Assembly (NCBI GenBank): GCA_946480785.1 | Contig: CAMLLD010000001.1 | Coordinates: 1-64,000, forward strand | Source: an uncultured Blastocatellia bacterium | Lineage (GTDB): Bacteria > Acidobacteriota > Blastocatellia > Pyrinomonadales > Pyrinomonadaceae | Length of the DNA stretch: 64,000 bases | Direction of reading: 5' to 3' | In this document: piece by piece, positions 1 to 8,271 of the stretch | Numbering within the stretch: position 1 is the stretch's first letter | Layout: each line of letters opens with the position of its first letter | Notes under the pieces: generated by a model | Seen by the model: only the letters and a program-made list of their open reading frames with translations | Database searches by the model: none | Told to the model about the DNA's origin: nothing | Made by a program: the position numbers and the translations under genes

Positions 1-152
1 TAGCAAAATAATTTAAGACTGTCCACGATGTTTTCACGCGTCGCTATTCGATGTTAACTAATGATCGGATCTATAGACATGCGTCCGCTCTTTCAGCTAC
101 AGTAAACCCGCTCTCCATACAACTCGTCGGCTAATCGTGGGAAGGCCCTGGG
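1..152. other. Intergenic region at left edge
   Basis: This 152-base stretch precedes the first gene and is visibly richer in A+T than the coding DNA that follows. I see no open reading frame, strong hairpin or convincing -35/-10 pair. It probably holds the promoter of the response-regulator gene that starts at 153, but I cannot place it. Confidence 0.4.
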
Positions 153-650
153 ATGCGATATCAATATTCGCCGCGCGTGACTCCTCTTTTTCAACCCGCT
201 GTTCACTACTTCAGCCAGCTCGTGCCGAACCAATCGAGTCACTCGAATGACTATTCCCCCGGTAATCAAAAGTCACGGCGCGAAGTGCCCGCGGGCCGAA
301 CGGCCCTCGTTGTCGACGACGTCGCCGACGTAACCGAAATGCTCGCAGTCGTGCTGACCCACGCGGGTTACAACGTCACAACCGCCGCTTCCGCGCCCGC
401 GGCCCTGAACTTTGCGCGCGCCCAACACTTCGACGTGATCATCTCCGACATCGGCATGCCCGATATGAATGGTTATCAACTGGCCCGCGAAGTCAGGCAG
501 TTGCCGGGTTACGAGACGACGCCGATGGTCGCGGTGACCGGATATTCGATGTTCGACGACAGGGAACGCTCCACCAAAGCCGGCTTCAGCGCCCACATGA
601 CCAAGCCAATCGATCCCCGAGCCCTACTCGATTTGATCGAACAACTGTGA
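153..650 (+). CDS. CheY-like receiver-domain response regulator
   Basis: This is a 165-residue protein whose C-terminal 115 residues form a response-regulator receiver domain. The acidic pocket is D55-D56, the phospho-acceptor is D99 (context SDIGMPDMNG), the switch threonine is T129 and the conserved lysine is K151 (TKP). The first 45 or so residues look disordered and match nothing I know. There is no DNA-binding or catalytic output domain, so it should act through protein contacts. No histidine kinase is adjacent. Its TGA stop overlaps the GTG start of the next gene (GTGA), which implies translational coupling with the GT-C membrane protein. The exact start is uncertain because the N-terminal tail is not conserved in the family. 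Confidence 0.88.
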   Translation: MRYQYSPRVTPLFQPAVHYFSQLVPNQSSHSNDYSPGNQKSRREVPAGRTALVVDDVADVTEMLAVVLTHAGYNVTTAASAPAALNFARAQHFDVIISDIGMPDMNGYQLAREVRQLPGYETTPMVAVTGYSMFDDRERSTKAGFSAHMTKPIDPRALLDLIEQL

Positions 651-2278
651 GTCTCTTCCAGCTCCACTCCGAAAGATCCATCCGCATCATCCAGTTTGTA
701 ATCGGCGCGTTCGCGATCGCGCTTATTTTTTGGGGGCTTCAGTTCTCCACCGACGCGATCTGCTGCGGCGACTTCGACGGTTACTACCACGTCAAATGGA
801 CGCGAATTCTTTGGGAGTCGATGAAGCACGGGCAGTTTCCGCCGCAGTTTCCGTGGCTGCCGTTAACGACGCTCAACGCGAAAGACTACGTCGATCATCA
901 TCTGCTCTTTCACATATTTCAGATCCCGTTCGCGGAGTTTCACGATCCGCGGTTCGGCGTGAAAGTCGGTTCGGTGCTCTTCGCCACTGTCGCGGTGCTT
1001 TCGTGTTACTGGCTGCTGCTTCGTTATCGCGTTCGTTACGCCCTCGCGTGGTTGATTGCCCTGCTGGCCTGTTCGGCGCCGTTTCTGTTTCGCATGAGCA
1101 TGGCGAAAGCGCCGCCGTTCGCGATTCTGTATCTCGTGATCGCGATTCATCTCTTCTTTCGGCGGAAGTACTGGCCGCTGCTGCCGCTCGCGCTCGTGTT
1201 CACTTGGACTTACGACCTGTTTCTGCTGCTCGTGATGGCGGCCGTGTTCTGGTCCGTGGTGATCGCCTGGACCGAGCGCAGGTTTGAGTGGCGGCCGCTG
1301 GTCTACGTGAGCGTTGGCTGCATCGCCGGGCTCGTGCTCAATCCGTATTTCCCACACAACTTCCAACTGCTTTACGAACACCTGCTCATCAAGCTGCGGC
1401 CGTCGGAATACGACACGAAGGTCGGTTCGGAGTGGTATCCGTACGATTCGTGGGAGTTTTTGGGAAACTCAGCAGTCTCATGCATCGCGATGCTGGTTGG
1501 TTACATCGCGTTTGAGCCCGCTGAACGGAAGAAAGCGCACTATCCGTTTTTCTTCCTGCTGTTTTCGACGGCGCTGATGATCATGACGGCGCGTTGGAAA
1601 CGCATTGCCGAATACTGGCCGCCGTTTGCGGTAATGTTTGCGGCGTTTTCACTGCAACCGTGGTTGCAAGAGACGCGCAGTTATCTCACGCGATTACCGC
1701 CGGACGTGGTGGAGGAGTTGAAACCGTTCTTCGATCGCGACGACACGTGGTGGACGCGGCTGACCAGCGACTGGCGCGAGATCATCATGACGATCGCGGT
1801 GGCGCTGGTGTCGCTCGTGCTCGGCGTCTTTCTGTTTCTAAACCTGCGCGCCGAAGTGCGGGAGATCGGTCGCGGCGAGGAGCACGATTACTACAAAGCG
1901 GGCGCTGACTGGATGCGCGCGAATGTGCCGCCAGGGCAGATCATCTTCAACACGGATTGGGACGACTTTCCGCGGCTCTTCTATTTTGACGAGACGCATT
2001 ATTACGTTTCGGGGCTGGATCCGAATTACTTGTATGACAAGAATCCCGATCTGTCGCGACTCTACGACCGCATCACGCTGGGCCAGGAGAGCGATCCGGG
2101 GCCGTTGATTCGCGATCGCTTCGGTGCGCGCTACGTTTTCACAGATAATTCGCACGACGATTTTTTCCAGCACGCGCGGGCGAGTGGGTGGTTTGATATT
2201 GTTTACGAGGATGCGCAGTGCACGATACTGTATATTCGCGATGAGAAGCTTGAGCCGGAAGTGAACGACTTTAACTAG
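647..2278 (+). CDS. STT3-like GT-C membrane protein, putative glycosyltransferase
   Basis: This 543-residue protein has about eleven hydrophobic membrane segments followed by a soluble C-terminal region of about 130 residues. The first outer loop carries D44-G-Y-Y-H, and a second motif reads D80-Y-V-D83-H-H. These resemble the acidic loop motifs of STT3/AglB/PglB oligosaccharyltransferases and related GT-C enzymes. At the start of the soluble region D437-W-D-D-F sits where STT3 proteins carry WWDYG. GT-C membership is inferred from layout and motifs; donor and acceptor are unknown. The GTG start overlaps the previous stop (GTGA). A polyprenyl-phosphate sugar transferase or a protein O-glycosyltransferase are equally possible roles. 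Confidence 0.65.
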   Translation: MSLFQLHSERSIRIIQFVIGAFAIALIFWGLQFSTDAICCGDFDGYYHVKWTRILWESMKHGQFPPQFPWLPLTTLNAKDYVDHHLLFHIFQIPFAEFHDPRFGVKVGSVLFATVAVLSCYWLLLRYRVRYALAWLIALLACSAPFLFRMSMAKAPPFAILYLVIAIHLFFRRKYWPLLPLALVFTWTYDLFLLLVMAAVFWSVVIAWTERRFEWRPLVYVSVGCIAGLVLNPYFPHNFQLLYEHLLIKLRPSEYDTKVGSEWYPYDSWEFLGNSAVSCIAMLVGYIAFEPAERKKAHYPFFFLLFSTALMIMTARWKRIAEYWPPFAVMFAAFSLQPWLQETRSYLTRLPPDVVEELKPFFDRDDTWWTRLTSDWREIIMTIAVALVSLVLGVFLFLNLRAEVREIGRGEEHDYYKAGADWMRANVPPGQIIFNTDWDDFPRLFYFDETHYYVSGLDPNYLYDKNPDLSRLYDRITLGQESDPGPLIRDRFGARYVFTDNSHDDFFQHARASGWFDIVYEDAQCTILYIRDEKLEPEVNDFN

Positions 2279-2280
2279 CT

Positions 2281-2691
2281 ATGACACGTTTTCTAAAACC
2301 TCAACTATTGGTTTTTCTTTTAATCGGGGTTTTATCTCTTCTCCAAACGACCTGCACTAGAACACCGCCAGCTTCAAGCGCCAACCCTTCGCCTGAAACC
2401 GCAAGCGGTTCCCCAACACCACAATCGTCCCCCCTCGTCGGCTTCGACAAAGACCTCGCGTACGTGCGTAACGGCGGCTACAGTTACGTCTTCGTCTTCT
2501 CACGCAAAGACAAAAAGCCCCTCGACAAAGACGATAGCGCGTTCTTACGCACCAACGCGCCGCAAGTCGTCGATTGGGTGATCACCGACGGAGGTAAGAA
2601 AGTGATCGCCGGAACGAACTTCAATCTCGAAGAAGGAAATATGGGTGAGTTGCGGAAGCGGTTCGTCGTCGAGGATTACTCAAGCAAATAA
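2281..2691 (+). CDS. Small secreted or lipoprotein-like hypothetical protein
   Basis: This 136-residue protein begins with a basic N-terminus and a long hydrophobic segment ending in TTC at residues 23-25, then a Ser/Pro/Thr-rich linker. The cysteine could be a lipidation site, but the residues before it are a poor lipobox, so a plain signal peptide is also possible. The mature part of about 90 residues, with Tyr/Phe-rich strands near residues 60-75, matches no family I recognise. It starts three bases after the STT3-like gene and is probably co-transcribed with it. Confidence 0.6.
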   Translation: MTRFLKPQLLVFLLIGVLSLLQTTCTRTPPASSANPSPETASGSPTPQSSPLVGFDKDLAYVRNGGYSYVFVFSRKDKKPLDKDDSAFLRTNAPQVVDWVITDGGKKVIAGTNFNLEEGNMGELRKRFVVEDYSSK

Positions 2692-2711
2692 GGACTTCAA
2701 CGCCTACGGAC

Positions 2712-3740
2712 TTACGGTCGTAAAACTACTTTTCCAAACTGCGCGCGATCTTCGATCAATTCATGCGCCTGCCGCGCCTCGCTGAGCGGCAACACGCGAT
2801 CCACCACCGCCCGAATCTTACCCTCGCTCACAAACTTGATCGCCTCGATCAACTCGCCCTTCGAACCCATGAACGACCCGAGCAACGTGAGATGACGATA
2901 AAAAACCTGCCGCAGATCCGTGCGCGCATCAAAACCGCTGGTCGCGCCGCACGTCACGAGACGCCCGTTGTTCTTGAGCGAACTGATCGAACCGGGCCAC
3001 GTCGCCGCGCCCGTGTGCTCGACCACGACGTCGACACCTTTCTTGTTCGTTAGCCGCCTTACTTCCCTGGGCCAATCTTCGCGGGTGTAGTTGATAGTCT
3101 GGTCGGCACCGAGCTCGCGCGCCTTCGCGAGTTTGTCGTCTGAGCTCGCGGTCGTGATGACGCGCGCGCCGCGTAGTTTCGCGATCTGAATCGCAATCGA
3201 ACCGACTCCACTTCCGGCGGCGTGCACGAGCACATCTTCACCGGGCTGCACGTTCGCTCGCGTGACGAGCATGTGCCACGCGGTCACGGTCACGAGCGGC
3301 AACGCCGCCGCTTCTTCCCACCTCAACTGCGCCGGCTTCGGAATGATGTTCACGCCCGGCACCGCGACCAACTCCGCATAACCGCCGCTGCGGCGATAGC
3401 CGATGATGTCGTACTCGCGGCAAAGATTATCCGCGCCGCTCAGGCAGAATTCGCAATGCCCGCAGGAAACGCCCGGCTGGACCATCACCTCCTCGCCGGG
3501 TTTCACCCACGTCACTAGCTCCCCGACCTCACGAACCACACCCGCGATGTCGTTTCCGAGAATGTGCGGCAAAGGGATCTCGATGCCCGGGAGACCGCCG
3601 CGCGCGAAGATGTCGAGATGATTCAAAGCACACGCTTTGACCTCGACCAACACTTCGTTGGCGCGCATCTGCGGCTCCGGCACGTCCGCATACTCGAGTA
3701 CTTCCGGCCCACCGTGCGATTTGAAAATGGCAGCTTTCAC
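2712..3740 (-). CDS. Zinc-type MDR alcohol dehydrogenase / quinone oxidoreductase
   Basis: This is a medium-chain dehydrogenase/reductase. A GroES-like N-terminal half carries the structural-zinc cysteines (CGHCEFC, then a fourth Cys eight residues on), and a Rossmann half carries a GSGVGS nucleotide-binding loop. The usual catalytic-zinc residues are replaced: the CxxH position reads CALNH, and the GHE motif reads LGND. That points to a quinone-oxidoreductase-like member reducing an activated double bond or quinone with NADPH. The frame is open to 3794, but family proteins begin with a sequence like V-K-A-A-I-F, which fits the GTG at 3740 used here. The specific substrate cannot be read from sequence. 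Confidence 0.85.
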   Translation of the reverse strand: MKAAIFKSHGGPEVLEYADVPEPQMRANEVLVEVKACALNHLDIFARGGLPGIEIPLPHILGNDIAGVVREVGELVTWVKPGEEVMVQPGVSCGHCEFCLSGADNLCREYDIIGYRRSGGYAELVAVPGVNIIPKPAQLRWEEAAALPLVTVTAWHMLVTRANVQPGEDVLVHAAGSGVGSIAIQIAKLRGARVITTASSDDKLAKARELGADQTINYTREDWPREVRRLTNKKGVDVVVEHTGAATWPGSISSLKNNGRLVTCGATSGFDARTDLRQVFYRHLTLLGSFMGSKGELIEAIKFVSEGKIRAVVDRVLPLSEARQAHELIEDRAQFGKVVLRP

Positions 3741-3800
3741 GAAAACAATTTTTAGGGTGTGGCCCGATCGCCAATATACCGGCGAGTCAGTCACCCTCCT

Positions 3801-4076
3801 TTACTGAGACTGGCACCAGATATACGCGTCTTCTAAACAGGCTAACAGGTTGGCGAGCGGAACTAAACGGTCCCACCGGTTCTTCTTGTAATCCCAAGCG
3901 TGAACGCCAACCTGTCCCCTGTTATCAGGCGTGTCCACCCAGATCTGACATCTCTTTTGCCGTTTGTTGACGACATCGACAGACCGCACCTCAGAGTCTT
4001 TATACTCGGTGTAGAGATGCAAATTATGACTTCGTACCCAACCTAGTATGGTTGGATCAATTGTTTGATAGCTCAC
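3801..4076 (-). CDS. Small hypothetical protein, candidate immunity protein
   Basis: This 91-residue soluble protein is rich in Trp, Tyr and charged residues (IWVD, HAWDYKKNRWD) and has no signal peptide or membrane segment. Its ATG overlaps the stop of the preceding frame at 4073 (ATGA). Because that frame resembles a polymorphic-toxin C-terminus, the toxin-then-immunity order suggests an immunity protein. That role rests on context and general resemblance, not on a firm family match. Base composition here is lower in G+C than in the neighbours: 4021-4080 is about 37% G+C by my count, which suggests transfer from elsewhere. Confidence 0.55.
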   Translation of the reverse strand: MSYQTIDPTILGWVRSHNLHLYTEYKDSEVRSVDVVNKRQKRCQIWVDTPDNRGQVGVHAWDYKKNRWDRLVPLANLLACLEDAYIWCQSQ

Positions 4077-4297
4077 TCTAATTTTCTTGGCATGCCAAAG
4101 TTGGAGGTCGGAATGTGATCCAGTAACTCAAACTGCTCTGCACCTCCTTGGCGTCCAAATGCCGGCAATGCACGTGATCGTTGTAATCTTGTGCCAGCCG
4201 GAACTATCACCTCCTGGATGAATGTCGCCTGGTTGGTTGGTGGAAGCGCCAAAGCTTCGCGCGCAGCAGCACTGCTCGTTGGTGGAACCTTTGTCAA
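4073..4297 (-). pseudogene. Stranded C-terminal fragment of a polymorphic toxin (putative)
   Basis: This is a 74-codon frame with a TTG start and no visible ribosome-binding site. The frame stays open upstream only to a stop at 4325-4327, inside the end of lipA. The segment PAGTRLQ ... LPAFGRQGGAEQFELL ... IPTSNFG resembles the last strand block of Rhs/TNT-type secreted toxin domains, where an AFGxxGG motif precedes the C-terminus. The rest of such a toxin, with its delivery domains and catalytic core, is absent. It may be a relic left by recombination behind lipA, kept together with its immunity gene. Assignment is by pattern only. Confidence 0.4.
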
Positions 4298-4308
4298 AAA
4301 TGCGCCAA

Positions 4309-5241
4309 CTATCTTTCTGCGTAACTAATCGTCTGTTCCTTAAGCTCGGCCTGTTCGCGCGCGTGGTAGGAGGAACGCGTCAGGGGGCTTGATTCGACGT
4401 GGTGAAAACCGAGCGACATGCCGATAGTTCGCCATTCGGCAAACTCCGCGGGCGTCACGTAACGCTCAACCGGCAAACGCCGCGCATGCGGTTGGAGATA
4501 TTGTCCGATCGTCATGATGTCGCACGACACCGAGCGGAGATCTTTCATCAGCTCCACTACTTCCTCGAATTCCTCTCCGAGTCCGACCATGATGCCGCTC
4601 TTCGTCAACATGCCGCGGCCTTCGCTATCGCGCCGCGCCGCCGCGCGCTGCAAAAGCGTCAGCGACTGCTCGTAAATCGCATCGGGACGCACGCGGCGAT
4701 ACAGCCGCGCGATCGTTTCCGTGTTGTGATTGAGCACGTCGGGTTGTGCGTCGAGGACCGTGTTGAGCGCGGCTTCGTCGCCGTTGAAATCGGGAATCAG
4801 CACTTCGATCTTGCACTCGGGATTCGCAGCGCGCACCTCGCGAATCGTCGCGGCCCAATGCGCCGCGCCGCCGTCCGGCAGATCGTCGCGATTGACGGAC
4901 GTGATCACGGCATGGGCCAAATTTAAATGGCCCACCGCCTCGGCAACGTGACGCGGCTCTTCAGGATCTAAGTCGCCAGGCTTCCCCTTACCGACGGCGC
5001 AAAAACCGCAATGACGCGTGCAGATGTCGCCGCCCAACATAAAAGTCGCAGTGCGGTCCGACCAGCACTCAAAAATGTTCGGACAGCGCGCTTCCTGGCA
5101 GACGGTGTGTAGATTCAGCCCTTCGATGAGCTGCAAAACCTGGTTCTGATTGGACGGATCGCCGAGACGGATTCGCAGCCATTCGGGCTTGGGTTGACGG
5201 ACCCTTTGATTGTTGCTGATAACACGGAGTTCGCGAGCCAA
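4309..5241 (-). CDS. lipA: Lipoyl synthase
   Basis: This radical-SAM enzyme inserts two sulfurs into protein-bound octanoyl groups to form lipoate. Counting from the chosen start (310 residues), the auxiliary cluster cysteines are C48, C53 and C59, and the radical-SAM motif C74xxxC78xxC81 follows. The conserved RSSYHA stretch is near the C-terminus. The frame is open far upstream to 5754, but that part overlaps another gene and is unlike LipA. The TTG at 5241 has AGAGG eight bases before it and gives the usual family length. Likely clients in the window are the E2 lipoyl domain at 12.2-13.6 kb and the octanoyl groups placed by LipB (8.3-8.9 kb). Confidence 0.95.
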   Translation of the reverse strand: MARELRVISNNQRVRQPKPEWLRIRLGDPSNQNQVLQLIEGLNLHTVCQEARCPNIFECWSDRTATFMLGGDICTRHCGFCAVGKGKPGDLDPEEPRHVAEAVGHLNLAHAVITSVNRDDLPDGGAAHWAATIREVRAANPECKIEVLIPDFNGDEAALNTVLDAQPDVLNHNTETIARLYRRVRPDAIYEQSLTLLQRAAARRDSEGRGMLTKSGIMVGLGEEFEEVVELMKDLRSVSCDIMTIGQYLQPHARRLPVERYVTPAEFAEWRTIGMSLGFHHVESSPLTRSSYHAREQAELKEQTISYAER

Positions 5242-5335
5242 TTGATTTACCTCTGAGAACGATTCTACACTACGCGTCCAATCGACACCCGTACAGGCCC
5301 GTGAGGGCGTGAACGCCACCCGAAGGAGACTCAAC

Positions 5336-5929
5336 ATGAAGACCTTGCTTTTCCTCGCTTGTTTGCTTGCTTTGAGTGCACTCGCTGTTGTTTCCGTCAG
5401 TGCCGATATTGCCAAACCGCCAAAGCCGCCCGAGACGAAAGTGGTGCTGGGCCGGAAACTCGAGATCGTGCCGGACGGGAAAGTCTGGCAGGCACGGCTG
5501 CAAATCTCGCAATCTGATTTCAAGGAGTTGCGCGCGGCTGTGAATGGCGTGACGGGATCGGACACGATTGCCGCGAATATCGCGCGGAGTTCTGCGCGCA
5601 CGATCGTAGCCGGCGTGTTGTTGTTTCTTTCGGTTTCGTTCGCTGGTGTTTGGTTCGCGCGGCGTTCGTCCGCGACGCGCGCGCGTAAAGCGATCGCCGC
5701 GGGTGTTGTGGTCATCGCGTTGGTTGGGGTCGCGGCGATCATCACGCGTGGCAATGCTGGACCACCGCCGGGTTATTTGAGTTGGCAAAATCTCGGGAAG
5801 AACATGCAGCAAGGTAAGGCGACGTCCGGTCAGATGATGATCGAAGTCGTGCCCGATAATGCGGACGATCCGCCGCCGATCAGGCTGCTGCTGCCGACGA
5901 AGCCGAAAGACGGACCGGCGGATGAGTAG
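5336..5929 (+). CDS. Membrane protein of unknown function with signal peptide
   Basis: This 197-residue protein starts at the ATG at 5336, which has AAGGAG seven bases upstream; the frame continues earlier to 5309 without that support. Residues 1-23 form a signal peptide (cleavage near VSA). Two further hydrophobic segments lie near residues 87-108 and 118-136, separated by an Arg-rich loop. The tail is Pro-rich. I do not recognise the family. It leads a group of three plus-strand membrane or secreted proteins and diverges from lipA, leaving about 94 bases that must hold both promoters. Confidence 0.65.
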   Translation: MKTLLFLACLLALSALAVVSVSADIAKPPKPPETKVVLGRKLEIVPDGKVWQARLQISQSDFKELRAAVNGVTGSDTIAANIARSSARTIVAGVLLFLSVSFAGVWFARRSSATRARKAIAAGVVVIALVGVAAIITRGNAGPPPGYLSWQNLGKNMQQGKATSGQMMIEVVPDNADDPPPIRLLLPTKPKDGPADE

Positions 5930-5945
5930 GTTCGCGTAGATCTCT

Positions 5946-6956
5946 GTGGAAAGAACGTTCCAACTGGACGCCGCGCGGTGGCGCGCGGCACGACAACAAC
6001 GCGTGCAAGGCGGACGTGTGTTTACGGGCGCGATCGTTGGGTGCCTGTTAACGGCGGCGGTGTTCGCGAGTTGGTTGCCGTTACAGGTGTCGATCGTGAC
6101 GGTGTTTCTGTTTGCGGGGCCGCACAACTGGTTCGAGTTTCGCTACTTTCTCATGCGCCTGCCCGCGCGGTTTGGAAGGTCGCGAAAGTTTTTTGGGACT
6201 GCCTTTGCGGGGTTGGGGATTTTAGTAGTCAGTTACGTCTCACTGCCGTTCGTGTACGAACACGCGAGTTGGAGCAGCGAAACGTGGCTGACGGTGCTCG
6301 CGACGTGGAACACGCTGCTGCTCGCGTGGCTCGTGGCGTTGATTTATTTACGTGGCAAACAAAAGCGTGCGTCTGATTGGGCCTGGGCCACTCCTGTTGC
6401 GCTGGCGCTCGCGGCTTTAAACTGGCTCGGGCCGGAATTTTTCAGCCTCGCGCTGGTCTACGTTCATCCATTGATTGCCCTCTGGTTTCTCGATCGGCAA
6501 CTCAAACGCACGCGACCCGAATGGGTGAAGACATATCGCCGCTGCTTGTGTCTCGTGCCGGTCGTACTCGCCGTTATGATCTGGCGGTTATCGCAAACCA
6601 ACGCGCTCGCGGATGACAACGGACTCTTCTGGCGCATCACGCAACACTCCGGCGCACAGTTGCTGCCGCAAGTCTCGAGTCACATGCTCGTGTCGGTGCA
6701 CCTGTTTCTCGAGATGCTGCACTATGGCGTTTGGATCTTCGCGCTGCCGCTCCTGGCCCCGCAGTTCTGGAACTTCACAAAAGCGAGAAGAGGTTTTCCG
6801 CGACTGACGCCGGCGTTGCTGACGCTGGGAGTTTTGGCCGTCGTGGTGTTGTGGGTCGGTTTTAGCAGGGATTACGTGCAAACAAGGGATCTTTACTTCA
6901 CGATCGCGATCGCGCACGTGCTCGCCGAAGCGCCGTTCTTGTTGAGGACGCTCTGA
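5946..6956 (+). CDS. Polytopic membrane protein with intramembrane histidines
   Basis: This 336-residue protein has a GTG start and about nine or ten membrane segments. Histidines fall in or next to hydrophobic stretches: H60 (GPHNWFEF), H174 (YVHP), H252 and H259 (VHLFLEMLHYG) and H324 (IAHVLAE). Such a pattern occurs in membrane metal or haem enzymes, for example the Brp/Blh carotenoid-cleavage family, but I see no clear match and leave the function open. It begins 16 bases after the preceding gene and ends three bases before the next, so the three are probably one operon. No strong ribosome-binding site precedes the start. Confidence 0.6.
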   Translation: MERTFQLDAARWRAARQQRVQGGRVFTGAIVGCLLTAAVFASWLPLQVSIVTVFLFAGPHNWFEFRYFLMRLPARFGRSRKFFGTAFAGLGILVVSYVSLPFVYEHASWSSETWLTVLATWNTLLLAWLVALIYLRGKQKRASDWAWATPVALALAALNWLGPEFFSLALVYVHPLIALWFLDRQLKRTRPEWVKTYRRCLCLVPVVLAVMIWRLSQTNALADDNGLFWRITQHSGAQLLPQVSSHMLVSVHLFLEMLHYGVWIFALPLLAPQFWNFTKARRGFPRLTPALLTLGVLAVVVLWVGFSRDYVQTRDLYFTIAIAHVLAEAPFLLRTL

Positions 6957-6959
6957 CGA

Positions 6960-7337
6960 ATGTCGCCGATCGAACTCTGGCGTTTTCTGCCGCTCGGTTA
7001 TCTCTTCACCGTCGCGATCGAAACACCCATCCTCTTTTTCCTGCTCTCGGCGCGCCACCCAAAACCACGTCGCATCTTTGCCGGACTCTGGCTCACGGCC
7101 TGCACCTATCCGATCGTCACACTCGTGCTTCCTTTGCTGATGGAGAATTATTCGCGCGCGATTTTCCTGCTGGTTGCGGAAGTATTTGCGCCCGTCGCGG
7201 AGTGCGCGCTGTTCTGGCTGGCGTTCGGTTCAGCCGCTGAGGTGGGAAAGAGATCGATGTGGCGCGACTTCGGCGCGATCGTGCTCGCGAACCTTGCTTC
7301 GTTTTTACTCGGCGAGCTCAGCTACCTATTAATCTAG
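6960..7337 (+). CDS. Small polytopic membrane protein, unknown
   Basis: This 125-residue protein is almost entirely hydrophobic, with four predicted membrane helices and short charged loops (ARHPKPRR near residue 33, EVGKRSMWRD near residue 100). No family is recognised. It follows the histidine-rich membrane protein by three bases and is probably its partner. Its 3' end overlaps the 3' end of the convergent threonine dehydratase-like gene by 20 bases. Confidence 0.6.
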   Translation: MSPIELWRFLPLGYLFTVAIETPILFFLLSARHPKPRRIFAGLWLTACTYPIVTLVLPLLMENYSRAIFLLVAEVFAPVAECALFWLAFGSAAEVGKRSMWRDFGAIVLANLASFLLGELSYLLI

Positions 7338-8271
7338 CAAGCTGATCCGGATCGATGTTTCCGCCCGACAACACGACACCGACGCGCTTCACGTCCGCGG
7401 GCAGTTTTTTGAACATCACCGCCGCAGCCGCCGCAACTCCCGACGTCTCAACCACGACCTTCATGCGCGTCAGCATGAAGCGCAACGTCTCGATCATCTC
7501 TTCGTCGGAAACCGTCAGCACGTCTTCCGCCAACTCCTGCACGATCGGAAACGTCAGCTCACCCGGAACCTGCACGCGCAAACCGTCGGCGATCGTCGGC
7601 GGCGCTGGAATCTCAACGCGTTCGCCTTTCAGAAACGATTGCCGCGTGTCGTCGGCCGTCGCCGGCTCGACCGGAAAACAACGAATGCGCGAATTCCGCA
7701 GGCGAGCCGCAGTCGCCACTCCCGCAAACAAGCCGCCGCCGCTGCACGGCGTGAGCACGCAATCAAGATCGCCGACAGCTTCCAGCAACTCGAGCCCACA
7801 CGTCGCCTGGCCCGCGAGTATCAGGTAGTCGTCGTAAGGCGGCACCATCACGAGGCCCTCGCGCTCCGCGAGATCGAGCGCAAACTTGTGCCGGTCTTCC
7901 TTGTGTCGATCGTAAAAAATGATCTCGGCGCCGTAGCCGCGCGTAGCCGCGACTTTCATCTTCGGCGCGTCTTCCGGCATGGCCACGAGCACGCGCACGC
8001 CTGCTTCACGCCCCGCCAGTGCAACCGCCTGCGCGTGATTCCCCGACGAGAACGCGACGATCCCGCGGCTCTTTTCCTCGTCAGTCAACGAGCGGATCTT
8101 GTTGGTCGCGCCGCGAATCTTGAACGCGCCCGCGCGTTGCAGGTTTTCACACTTGAAGAAGACCTCTTTGCCGGCGACTTCATCAAATTGGCGCGAGCTA
8201 ATGACCGGAGTGCGATGAATGCGCGCGGAGATGCGCTCGCGCGCTTCGTGGATTAGATCGGTTGTAAGCAT
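7318..8271 (-). CDS. Threonine dehydratase-like PLP enzyme (fold type II)
   Basis: This 317-residue PLP enzyme belongs to the threonine ammonia-lyase / serine racemase group. The Schiff-base lysine is K51 (GAFKIRGA), the substrate loop is SSGNHAQ at about residues 75-81, and the phosphate-binding glycine loop is SGGG at 177-180. It lacks the C-terminal ACT-like regulatory region of biosynthetic IlvA, so a catabolic threonine/serine dehydratase or a racemase is more likely. Which of these it is cannot be told from motifs. Its start overlaps the end of lipB by 19 bases, so the two are translated from one message. Confidence 0.88.
   Translation of the reverse strand: MLTTDLIHEARERISARIHRTPVISSRQFDEVAGKEVFFKCENLQRAGAFKIRGATNKIRSLTDEEKSRGIVAFSSGNHAQAVALAGREAGVRVLVAMPEDAPKMKVAATRGYGAEIIFYDRHKEDRHKFALDLAEREGLVMVPPYDDYLILAGQATCGLELLEAVGDLDCVLTPCSGGGLFAGVATAARLRNSRIRCFPVEPATADDTRQSFLKGERVEIPAPPTIADGLRVQVPGELTFPIVQELAEDVLTVSDEEMIETLRFMLTRMKVVVETSGVAAAAAVMFKKLPADVKRVGVVLSGGNIDPDQLARLIGS

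Noticed and set aside
5242..5754. N-terminal extension of lipA
   Set aside because: The frame is open, but the added residues do not resemble LipA and overlap the plus-strand gene at 5336; the TTG at 5241 has a good ribosome-binding site.
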